Source: Enteropsectra breve (Eukaryota; Microsporidia). From it: a stretch of 14,549 nt of DNA. Positions 7,803 to 14,459 of the stretch are shown piece after piece. The stretch's first letter is position 1, and each line of letters starts with the position of its first letter. The notes under the pieces were generated by a model. The model made no database searches. It had not been told where the DNA came from and saw only the letters and a program-made list of their open reading frames with translations. The stretch lies in contig JALPMN010000521.1 of assembly GCA_024243835.1 (NCBI GenBank), positions 1 through 14,549 of the forward strand. Direction: 5' to 3'. The translations under genes and the position numbers were made by a program.

Positions 7803-8405
7803 ATATTTATAAGCGTATTTTTACTATTTATTTATAAATTCTTTATATAGCAAGAAGACAGAGTGTTGTATATAACGATAAAACTAGTATTCGTTCATAT
7901 TGAAGACTATCTTACACTCAGACTACTATTTCCACAAAAAATACAATTGTTAAAGGATATGTGCAACTACAATATAACAATGCTGTTAACATCATTTGAC
8001 TACATCCTTTTACATTTCACATTTAAAAATCAGCCAAATAAATGCTTTATTTCTTTATATAACAAATTACAACTTAAATAGCTTAATACATTTACAAGCA
8101 CATAGTGTTCTTTCCCTATGATATTTTCTGAGAATTTTAAATTTAAAAATTCATAAGTTGCAGCCACCACCCTTTATATAGATATTAAGATTAAAAGTAC
8201 TGAAAAATATTAAAAAATAGTTATGATTGCTCAAAATTGAAGGTTTGTCCCTCACTTACCACCCAACCTTACAGTAATTTTTCGCTTCCCAACAAGCCTA
8301 TAATATAAATACTTATAAACCATAGTAATGATACAAATAAATCAAAGTAAAAATACTTATAAATACAAATGAACAATATGAAGAAAGAAAAAAGGATAAG
8401 TCGAT
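7803..8405. other. convergent 3' spacer (BUD23 / RPL3)
   Basis: This 603-bp region is mostly very AT-rich. A plus-strand frame at 7863-8081 starts with GTG, has no start motif and encodes AT-driven residues, so I do not call it. A GC-richer island at about 8240-8300 stands out and is listed separately. Confidence 0.5.
8239..8300. other. GC-richer hairpin-forming island, possible ncRNA
   Basis: Within AT-rich spacer this stretch carries AAGGTT (8240-8245) paired with AACCTT (8265-8270) around a 19-nt loop, then GCTT (8284-8287) paired with AAGC (8294-8297). On the plus strand an AATTTTT run lies between the hairpins, vaguely like an Sm site. On the minus strand GTAAGT starts at 8259 and a TTTTTCAG ends at 8200, resembling a 60-nt intron, but the flanks do not code for anything recognisable. 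Nothing decisive; it may simply be RPL3 downstream sequence. Confidence 0.25.
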
Positions 8406-9557
8406 TTAATAATCTCCTACAACCTCTGGCTTAGAAATACCATAGAAGGCCCTCTTTTCTTCTGATGTCTGGAATCTTCCCTTTCCGATTTTGGATGAGG
8501 TATCTACGAACTTTATGATGACATCCTCAGGGGTCTTCTTGCCAGCAAGAGACTTTCTGAGAGTAACGACTCTCTTTCTTGGGCCGGTTACACATCCCTT
8601 CAGCATGATGTAGTCGTTCTTGATGTTTCCGTAGTGTGGGAATCCACCCATTGGGTTGATGGTCTTCTCAGTCAGATCGAAGCTTGTGGCTACTGGCTCG
8701 TTTCCGTTTCCAATGGCATAGACACACAGGTTCTGCTGTGTTCTTCTGTGGAAACCAAGCTGTCCGGCTCTGGCTACCGAGTAGAGAACTCTGGCTGGAT
8801 GCCAGGCACCGATACAGGCGACTTTTCTGCATCCCTTGTTTGTCTTTCTTGGCAGGATGGTTGTTCCCCATCTCTTCACGACACCCTGGAAACCCTTTCC
8901 CTTCGTTACTCCGATTGTATCAATAAGCTCGTTCTTCTCAAATACCTCTGAAATATGAACCTCATTCTCCATCTTGGACATGGCGAAGTCAACCTTCTCA
9001 GCAACGGATCCTCCGTTGATCTGAATCTCAGCGATGTGTGCCTTCTTCTGGTTGATGGATGCGATCTTGTCAACCTGGGAATGGACCAGCACTCTGATAA
9101 CATCAGATCTCTTCTTGAGATTCTCAACATCCTCAGCAGTGAAGCCGATGCTCTTTCTAAGATCAGTGTACTTGACACCAGGCACATACTTCTTCTGGAA
9201 CATTCTTCTTATCACATTCTCAGAAAGATGCTCTGCAATCAGAACCTCAGTTCTCTTAAGTCCCTTGATGGTTCTTTCATATCCAACAATTCCGTGGACA
9301 ATCATGGAAGGAACCTCAAGCAAAGTAACTGCCTCCATAAGCTCAACGGTGTTAAGCTTGTTCTTAAGCTTGATATCCTTGGAGCGGACTACGTGGGTCA
9401 TACCAGCCTTGTAAGAAAGGAAGGCGGTGAAGTGGGGCTTGTCAGCCTCAATGTCCTTTGGGAAGGCCTTGATGGAGGGTCTGATGGAGTTAGATCTCTT
9501 CTTTGGTCTGTACTGTAGGGATCCGTGTCTTGGTGCTTCAAACTTACGGCAACTCAT
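8406..9557 (-). CDS. RPL3: 60S ribosomal protein uL3 (RPL3)
   Basis: uL3 is a core large-subunit protein whose central extension reaches the peptidyl-transferase centre. The 383-residue protein (yeast 387) begins [14 protein letters not shown], closely matching the family start, then FPKD near 33 and [11 protein letters not shown] near 48-58. The central block [11 protein letters not shown], then [22 protein letters not shown], includes the tip tryptophan W252 (yeast W255). The C-terminal half has [16 protein letters not shown] and [13 protein letters not shown]. Residue 240 is Asn where yeast has the methylated His243. Codon use is noticeably biased to C/G-ending codons (AAG, ATC, TTC, CAC) compared with neighbours, as expected for a highly expressed gene. 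Start at 9557 follows TTTTACCCACAT. Confidence 0.98.
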   Translation of the reverse strand: MSCRKFEAPRHGSLQYRPKKRSNSIRPSIKAFPKDIEADKPHFTAFLSYKAGMTHVVRSKDIKLKNKLNTVELMEAVTLLEVPSMIVHGIVGYERTIKGLKRTEVLIAEHLSENVIRRMFQKKYVPGVKYTDLRKSIGFTAEDVENLKKRSDVIRVLVHSQVDKIASINQKKAHIAEIQINGGSVAEKVDFAMSKMENEVHISEVFEKNELIDTIGVTKGKGFQGVVKRWGTTILPRKTNKGCRKVACIGAWHPARVLYSVARAGQLGFHRRTQQNLCVYAIGNGNEPVATSFDLTEKTINPMGGFPHYGNIKNDYIMLKGCVTGPRKRVVTLRKSLAGKKTPEDVIIKFVDTSSKIGKGRFQTSEEKRAFYGISKPEVVGDY

Positions 9558-9584
9558 ATGTGGGTAAAATTTTTGTGAAAATTT
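9558..9584 (-). promoter_or_regulatory. AAATTT / CCC start motif of RPL3
   Basis: On the minus strand, two AAATTT-type runs (9578-9584 and 9566-9574) precede TACCCACAT and the ATG. CCC is at 9562-9564, 4 bp from the start. This matches the AAATTT plus CCC arrangement reported for microsporidian ribosomal-protein genes. Confidence 0.65.
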
Positions 9585-9638
9585 AAAGAGATGGAAAATT
9601 TTTACAAAAATTTTAATACTGTTTTTTCAGATGTATAC

Positions 9639-9704
9639 TGCATTAGATAAATAGGGGATGTGAAACTATTATGCATTAGATAAATAGGTTTTGTGAACTT
9701 TTGG
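9639..9704. repeat. 33-bp imperfect tandem duplication
   Basis: TGCATTAGATAAATAGG occurs at 9639-9655 and again at 9672-9688. Each copy is followed by a degenerate TGTGAACT-like stretch, giving two 33-bp units upstream of RPL3. Confidence 0.8.
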
Positions 9705-9788
9705 TTTTTATATATGCAAAATGGTTTCTTTGATTTGAAATAAATCTAGTGCTTTTAAAAACTCTCACTAATATAACTGCGTTATAAC

Positions 9789-9980
9789 TGACTTTGTAAA
9801 TGACTTTGTAAATGACTTTGTAAATGACTTTGTAAATGACTTTGTAAATGACTTTGTAAATGACTTTGTAAATGACTTTGTAAATGACTTTGTAAATGAC
9901 TTTGTAAATGACTTTGTAAATGACTTTGTAAATGACTTTGTAAATGACTTTGTAAATGACTTTGTAAATGTCTTTGTAAA
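9789..9980. repeat. 12-bp minisatellite, 16 copies
   Basis: Fifteen identical copies of TGACTTTGTAAA are followed by one variant (TGTCTTTGTAAA). The near-perfect homogeneity indicates recent expansion. The period is a multiple of three, so on the minus strand a frame from an ATG at 9992 to 9768 encodes 74 residues, mostly Phe-Thr-Lys-Ser repeats. That ATG lacks the CCC/AAATTT signal, so I treat it as a non-coding minisatellite between RPL3 and the RAD51 paralogue. Confidence 0.95.
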
Positions 9981-10173
9981 TCTATGAGGCATGTAATTGT
10001 TAATAGAAATTATCGCAATTAGCAGAAGAATTAAGATAAGACGAGTTGTTCATAGATGGGACTTTAATTAATTAGAATGTTTATGCGACAGAAACATTTG
10101 TATGTGTAGAATGATAAGTTTATTAATGTTAAATATAAAAAGCAACTAGTATTTAAATTGAGAACATTATTGT

Positions 10174-10186
10174 GAATTTTTGTCCC
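10174..10186 (+). promoter_or_regulatory. GAATTTTT-GTCCC start motif
   Basis: GAATTTTTGTCCC ends 2 bp before the ATG at 10189. It fixes the start at 10189 rather than the in-frame TTG three codons upstream. Confidence 0.6.
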
Positions 10187-10188
10187 GA

Positions 10189-10767
10189 ATGATCGAGTGT
10201 GCTGGCATCACCGAGATTACCGGGCGCCCAGGGACTGGCAAGACTGCCATCGCACTGGATCTCTGCAAAAATATAAGCACGCTGTACATCGCAACAAACA
10301 TACTGAAACACACGCAGATTCCTGCCGAATTTGTCCACAAACGATTCGACAATTTTTATGAGTTGTACGCATTCATAAAGCTAAGACTGCCGCTTCTCGC
10401 AAAATACAGCAATATGCAGGCAATCATAATCGATGGTCTTGACACCTTTCTGTACACTGAGAGGCACCCAAGAAAGTTTTCAGATGAGATTTGCACGATA
10501 GCGAGAATTCTCAAAGACATGTGCTTTATGATGAACATAAAAGTTATTGTTGTAAACAACACATACACGGAGTGGGCGGTAGATCACTATGTGGTTAACA
10601 ACAAGTATTTGGGACTGAGATGGTGCTACACTGTTAATACAAAGTATATCCTGGAGAGACACGGCGCAGTACGGCAGATACTGAAGATCAGTGAGAATAA
10701 GCCTGTTAGAACAGTGCAATTTAAAATATATGCAAACGGTATTGAATATGAGCACATAGAAATCTAA
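10189..10767 (+). CDS. RAD51-paralogue family ATPase (minimal core)
   Basis: RecA-fold ATPase of the RAD51 paralogue group (Rad55/Rad57, XRCC2/XRCC3, RAD51D type), which assist RAD51 filaments in homologous recombination. The 192-residue protein starts almost directly at the core: GITEITGRPGTGKTAIALDL contains Walker A (G12-T19) in the ITEI-x-G context of the RAD51 family. Walker B is AIIIDGLD with D82. VIVVNN near 130 matches the sensor strand that is usually V-x-x-N-Q in RAD51 proteins. The end has LGLRWCYTVNTKYILERH, matching the L-G-x-x-W-x-x-x-V-N-T-R-L motif, then RQILKISENKP and a FKIYANGIE strand. The N-terminal helix-hairpin-helix domain is absent. I cannot assign which paralogue. 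It is not RAD51 itself, which is about 340 aa. Confidence 0.75.
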   Translation: MIECAGITEITGRPGTGKTAIALDLCKNISTLYIATNILKHTQIPAEFVHKRFDNFYELYAFIKLRLPLLAKYSNMQAIIIDGLDTFLYTERHPRKFSDEICTIARILKDMCFMMNIKVIVVNNTYTEWAVDHYVVNNKYLGLRWCYTVNTKYILERHGAVRQILKISENKPVRTVQFKIYANGIEYEHIEI

Positions 10768-11036
10768 TTTACAGAAATTCTGGAAGAGTATTTTCCTGGC
10801 GCAGTAATGAACTCCCGACAACAGAGTAAGGAAAATTGTTGAACTGATTGTATTTTAAACTCTATGTAAAATATACACTTAGTATGGGTAATGGAAAGCT
10901 CCTATGATGCACTAAAACATAAAGTTGATAAGGAAAAACCTGGAAGTATGAAAAAGAATAAATGGGTGCCTAAGTGGAGCATTGAAATATAAATGATGTT
11001 ATTCGGATAGTTATTCAGAGCGTTATTTAAGTCTCA

Positions 11037-11096
11037 CTCATCCTGATTGATGAGCCATTGCGTTTATCGCGTGCTATAGGTTTAAGCACAGCGGTA
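11037..11096. other. double-hairpin GC island, candidate non-coding RNA
   Basis: Two hairpins stand side by side. CTCATC (11037-11042) pairs with GATGAG (11049-11054) around a 6-nt loop. Then 11065-11075 pairs with 11085-11096 to give about 11 bp (one G-T wobble, one bulged A at 11090) around a 9-nt loop. The stretch is richer in GC than its surroundings. It fits no tRNA, and I cannot match it to a known snRNA or snoRNA. Confidence 0.3.
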
Positions 11097-11203
11097 TCAA
11101 ATGATTTTGTTTTACATGTACGATGATTTAGAACAAAAGTATCTTTTGTTATGCAGCATTCATTATTTCTTGTTACGCCTTGTATCTTAAAAATGCTTTT
11201 ATC

Positions 11204-11227
11204 AAAATGTCAAAACTTTGACATTTT
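11204..11227. repeat. 24-bp near-perfect palindrome
   Basis: Arms AAAATGTCAAA (11204-11214) and TTTGACATTTT (11217-11227) are exact reverse complements with only AC between them. The 2-nt spacer is too tight for an RNA hairpin loop without fraying, so a dimeric DNA-binding-protein site is more natural. It lies about 150 bp before the CK1 start. Confidence 0.85.
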
Positions 11228-11300
11228 AATTGACTGGCCAATATAAATAAGCTTTGGAATATTTTATTTGCTGAATAAAGCACACTGCTCCTTTATCTCA

Positions 11301-11318
11301 AATATGCTTTGGCATATT
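11301..11318. repeat. short stem-loop upstream of CK1
   Basis: AATATGC (11301-11307) and GCATATT (11312-11318) form a 7-bp stem with a TTTG loop, about 57 bp before the CK1 start codon. Confidence 0.6.
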
Positions 11319-11348
11319 GGCATTTCTCCTTAACTTGGATTTTGTTAT

Positions 11349-11356
11349 AAATTTTT
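11349..11356 (+). promoter_or_regulatory. AAATTTTT start-proximal signal of CK1
   Basis: AAATTTTT ends 18 bp before the ATG at 11375. No CCC triplet occurs here; GACCAG is the nearest C-rich element. Confidence 0.45.
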
Positions 11357-11374
11357 AAGACCAGCTTGCACAAC

Positions 11375-12265
11375 ATGGCATCCGAACTCAAGCACATCAA
11401 GATAAATAGCAAAATCGCACAGGGCGCCTTTGGGGAGGTATACTACGGAGAAGACGAGTCCACAGGCACAAAGCTGGCTGTTAAAGTGGAGAAAAAGGCT
11501 GTAGGGCTGCAGCTGAAACACGAATTTGCTGTGTATCGAAGACTCGCTGGCCCAAACACACCGCACGTGTACGAGTTTGGAAAAGTGCTGATAAAAGACA
11601 CATACGTTAGCTGCATGACGATGGAGGTGCTCGGCCCGAGCCTGGAGAAGGTGTTCGTGAAGATGGGCCGCTTCTTCACAATGAAGACGATCCTCATGAT
11701 CGGGAAGCGCTGTCTGCAAAGAATTGAGCATCTGCACACAAAGCATCTGCTGCACCGAGACATAAAGCCCGACAATTTTGTTGTTGATCAGACAGAATCC
11801 AAAATCTACTTGATTGACTACGGGCTTGCGAAGGAATATAGAAATCCACAGACACTGATCCACAGGCCCTACCGTGATGACAAAAACCTGACAGGAACCG
11901 CACGGTACTCTTCAGTAAACACGCACAGGGGAATAGAGCAGAGCAGACGGGATGATCTTGAAAGCCTCGGATACATCATGGTGTATTTTGCAAAGGGAAA
12001 GCTTCCCTGGCAGGGACTGAAGGCTGAGACGAAATATGAAAAATATGCAAAGATTGCAAAAGTAAAGGCCGAAACACCGCTAGAGGTGCTCTGCGAAGGC
12101 CTTCCACCGATATTCGAATACATGACTGAGATAAGACGGCTGGAATACGAGTCTCAGCCTGACTACAAGAAGATGTACGCGATTTTAGAAAATGGGCTGC
12201 GGACAGAAGGGCAGCGCGATGACAGCTGCTTCGATTGGCTTCCGTTAACTTACCAGTCAACATGA
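11375..12265 (+). CDS. casein kinase 1 (Hrr25/CK1-delta-like Ser/Thr kinase)
   Basis: CK1-family protein kinase, which phosphorylates primed and acidic substrates in vesicle traffic, ribosome biogenesis and DNA repair. I start it at the ATG at 11375; the frame upstream extends only through a TTG. The 296-residue protein has the glycine loop QGAFGEVYYG (16-25), the ATP-binding lysine K37 in AVKVE, the catalytic loop HRDIKPDN (127-134) and the CK1 hallmark TGTARYSSVNTHRGIEQSRR with DDLESLGY following. KLPWQGL and KYEKYAKIAKVK also fit the family. The magnesium motif reads DYG (148-150) instead of DFG. It stops at the end of the catalytic domain (FDWLPLTYQST), with no C-terminal regulatory tail and no terminal Cys pair for palmitoylation, so it resembles a stripped soluble Hrr25 type rather than Yck1/2. 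Confidence 0.95.
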   Translation: MASELKHIKINSKIAQGAFGEVYYGEDESTGTKLAVKVEKKAVGLQLKHEFAVYRRLAGPNTPHVYEFGKVLIKDTYVSCMTMEVLGPSLEKVFVKMGRFFTMKTILMIGKRCLQRIEHLHTKHLLHRDIKPDNFVVDQTESKIYLIDYGLAKEYRNPQTLIHRPYRDDKNLTGTARYSSVNTHRGIEQSRRDDLESLGYIMVYFAKGKLPWQGLKAETKYEKYAKIAKVKAETPLEVLCEGLPPIFEYMTEIRRLEYESQPDYKKMYAILENGLRTEGQRDDSCFDWLPLTYQST

Positions 12266-12826
12266 AAAAAATTAAAGTTTTACGAGTATTTGATTTTATT
12301 TCTTTTTCCTTAAACATTAGCTCTCTTTGTAATTTAATTCGCTGTAATATTTTCAACTAAGTACGAGTTTAATGCAGTATTGTTCTGCTTAAAGCAATTT
12401 TATCCTTAGATTTCATAAGAACTTCTTGCCATTTAACTCAAATATTATAGTCTGCAAGTTGTACCAGCAATATTGATGGCTATAATAGTATACGCTTATA
12501 AAGAGACACTTGTGTAGCTGTACATGCATGTGAATATACTGGTAACTTATACTCTAATGTTAATATTTTTATTTCTTTATATTACGTATAGAAATTAAAA
12601 TCTATAACAAAAACAGATTAAAGAATCTTTACGAGGCTATTAGTCTCACCTGTTTAACTTTTTCTTAGAGGAAGACATTATCTTATTTTATAAAAATTAA
12701 CCATATTTTCAATATAAAGGAAACATCAATTGTTCTTTAGCTTTCATATCTCCGCTTTAAAGGATTCTTATTTAAATATAACGTACAGAGATATTTTCTT
12801 GTATAACTAAATTTGCTAGCCCCTGC
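12266..12826. other. intergenic region (CK1 / SLY1)
   Basis: This 561-bp AT-rich spacer has short hairpins only, the best being GAGGCT-ATT-AGTCTC at 12633-12647, enclosed by AAACAG (12611-12616) and CTGTTT (12650-12655). I see no tRNA, snRNA or credible ORF. Confidence 0.5.
12809..12823 (+). promoter_or_regulatory. AAATTT + CCC start motif of SLY1
   Basis: AAATTT (12809-12814) and CCCC (12820-12823) precede the ATG at 12827, with 3 bp between the C run and the start. Both elements are present in the canonical order. Confidence 0.6.
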
Positions 12827-14323
12827 ATGCTGAGAATAAAACAAAAAGACAGAATCGAAAGTCTGTTGAGAGGAGACAAGAATCCATTTAAAATATTGAT
12901 ACTTGATGAATACACGAGGGATATGCTGAGTGCTATTCTGAGAATATCATCGCTGAGAGACTGCGGGGTAACTGCACATTTCATGATCGATGATCCACGG
13001 TCCAAGATCTCAGAAATACCAGCTATATATTTTCTTTCTACGGCAAAAGGCCTTGAGAAAGAAATATTCGATGATCTTTACAACACATACTCGCTGCACC
13101 TGACAACGCGCTTCAAGAGAGAGGAGCTAGAGGCCCTTGCAGGGGCGAGCAGCAAAAGGCAGAACGCCTCAAAGATTACTAGTATTTTTGATCAGTATCT
13201 GCACTTTACAGCTATAGAAAATGACTTTTTTACACTGAATCTGACAGACTCCTTTGTAAACAGAAATCAGGAGCATGAAATAGAGAGTGCTGTTTCTGCG
13301 CTCTTCAGCATTGCATTTACGCTCGGAGAGGCTCCCTTCATCGTTTCTGACAACAAAAGGATTGCTGAGCAGCTGTCTCGCCAGATCAAAAATACCAGGT
13401 GCTTCAAAAGCACAATCAAAAAACCGCTTTTTATAGTTTTGGACAGAGAGTTTGATGTATTTACCCCGACAGCACATGTTATGGAATACACAGCACTGAT
13501 ACATGATTTATTTGGGATCCAAAGTAACAAAGTACGAATCGGCAGCGATGAGTATGACATCGATGTAGACAGCAGTTTCTACACGGAGAACAAGGCCAGG
13601 GATTTTCCATCTGTTGCAGACACTGTGGAAAAAGAGCTTACAATTTACAAAAAAGAAATGGCTAAGAGGAGCCTGACTGACAAAAGCGACAAGGCTGAGA
13701 TACAGCGGGCTCTCGAAGAAACACCGATGCTACAGAAGAAGAACGAAATAATATCGTCACACCTGAACATCTGCATGAAAATCCTGGAGGCTGTTAAGGA
13801 GCGAAAGCTGGATGATTTTTACCAGATGGAACAGGCTTTCAACAGAGACGAAATAATGGAGCTGAGTGAGCATGGAGATGAGAATGACATTATAAGGCTG
13901 TGCATTTCTTTGGTAAATACAAAATTTAATGATCTGATTGCACCGCTGCTGGAAAAAAGGAAAATAAACACAGATCTTAAGTTCTTCACGGCCAAGGCCA
14001 AGGCTGCAAATCTTACGGAGAAAATGAAGAATCTCATTTTTAAGAAAGAAGGCCCATTGTGTGCGGCAATAAGAGACGTGATGCAGCAGGTTGAAAAGCA
14101 AACATACAACCGGGAGGTGTATGATCCGATGGGAAACGGTATTTTCCTTTCGGAGATTTCGTCAGTGGTGGTTTATGTCCATGGAGGGGTGACTTACAAT
14201 GAGCTCAGTGATGTAAACGAGCTTAATAAAGGATGGAACATGCCGTTTATTCTTGGCGGCAGTGAAATTCTCAGTGCCACAACATTTTTGGAGCAGGTCA
14301 ATAAGTTAACGGAAAACAAATAG
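12827..14323 (+). CDS. SLY1: Sec1/Munc18-family protein, SLY1 type
   Basis: SM proteins clasp SNARE bundles to drive membrane fusion. The Sly1/SCFD1 branch acts with the syntaxin-5/Sed5 SNARE in ER-Golgi transport. The 498-residue protein begins LRIKQKDRIESLL, like the Sly1 start, then FKILILDEYTRDMLSAILRI and the diagnostic EIPAIYFLST near 63-72, where Sly1 has DVPAIYF. The central SM signature is PLFIVLDREFDVFTPTAHVM (near 202) with EYTALIHDLFG following. The C-terminus FILGGSEILSATTFLEQVNKL matches the Sly1 ending with its G-x-T/S-E-x-x-x-A-x-x-F pattern. It is much shorter than yeast Sly1 (666 aa), with loops trimmed. Sec1, Vps33 and Vps45 are the alternatives; start and end motifs favour SLY1. 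Confidence 0.85.
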   Translation: MLRIKQKDRIESLLRGDKNPFKILILDEYTRDMLSAILRISSLRDCGVTAHFMIDDPRSKISEIPAIYFLSTAKGLEKEIFDDLYNTYSLHLTTRFKREELEALAGASSKRQNASKITSIFDQYLHFTAIENDFFTLNLTDSFVNRNQEHEIESAVSALFSIAFTLGEAPFIVSDNKRIAEQLSRQIKNTRCFKSTIKKPLFIVLDREFDVFTPTAHVMEYTALIHDLFGIQSNKVRIGSDEYDIDVDSSFYTENKARDFPSVADTVEKELTIYKKEMAKRSLTDKSDKAEIQRALEETPMLQKKNEIISSHLNICMKILEAVKERKLDDFYQMEQAFNRDEIMELSEHGDENDIIRLCISLVNTKFNDLIAPLLEKRKINTDLKFFTAKAKAANLTEKMKNLIFKKEGPLCAAIRDVMQQVEKQTYNREVYDPMGNGIFLSEISSVVVYVHGGVTYNELSDVNELNKGWNMPFILGGSEILSATTFLEQVNKLTENK

Positions 14324-14459
14324 TAAAAAACATAATTATTTAATATAGCGATACGATAATTAAAATATCCATATGTTTATTATTCCATTTTCAGCAATAA
14401 TAATGAGAAATAAGAAATAAGCATGTCGTATAAATATTCTTATAATTAAATACCCATCT
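14324..14459. other. short spacer after SLY1
   Basis: This 136-bp AT-rich spacer contains only the start motif of the gene at the right edge. Confidence 0.5.
14453..14455 (+). promoter_or_regulatory. CCC start motif of the right-edge gene
   Basis: TACCCATCT directly precedes the ATG at 14460, with CCC 4 bp from the start as at RPL3. Confidence 0.5.

Larger units (their letters stand above)
9558..10188. other. divergent intergenic region (RPL3 / RAD51 paralogue)
   Basis: This 631-bp spacer contains, from left, the RPL3 promoter, the 33-bp duplication, the 12-bp minisatellite, a small hairpin with arms AATGTTT (10076-10082) and AAACATT (10092-10098), and the start signal of the next gene. I see no tRNA or credible ORF. 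Confidence 0.6.
10768..11374. other. intergenic region upstream of casein kinase 1
   Basis: This 607-bp spacer contains three sets of inverted repeats listed separately (11037-11096, 11204-11227, 11301-11318) and the CK1 start signal. I see no convincing ORF or tRNA. Confidence 0.55.

Noticed and set aside
7863..8081. 72-codon plus-strand frame after BUD23
   Set aside because: GTG start, no start motif, residues reflect AT-rich DNA and no recognisable domain.
8221..8290. U4 snRNA, suggested by TTGCT, AATTGAA and a later AATTTTT
   Set aside because: The U6-pairing element is interrupted by extra bases, no kink-turn 5' stem-loop is visible, and the Sm-like run is followed by C instead of G.
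8955..9518. 187-codon plus-strand frame antisense to RPL3
   Set aside because: It is a by-product of the strong codon bias of RPL3 on the minus strand.
9789..9980. CRISPR array or centromeric satellite
   Set aside because: Units are directly adjacent 12-mers without spacers, and the array is under 200 bp in a eukaryotic gene spacer.
11030..11110. tRNA gene in the double-hairpin island
   Set aside because: No acceptor stem and no T-loop GTTC consensus on either strand; arm spacing is wrong.
12611..12655. Three-way-junction RNA in the CK1-SLY1 spacer
   Set aside because: The outer stem and first hairpin compete for the same bases and arms are short; AT-rich DNA yields such folds by chance.
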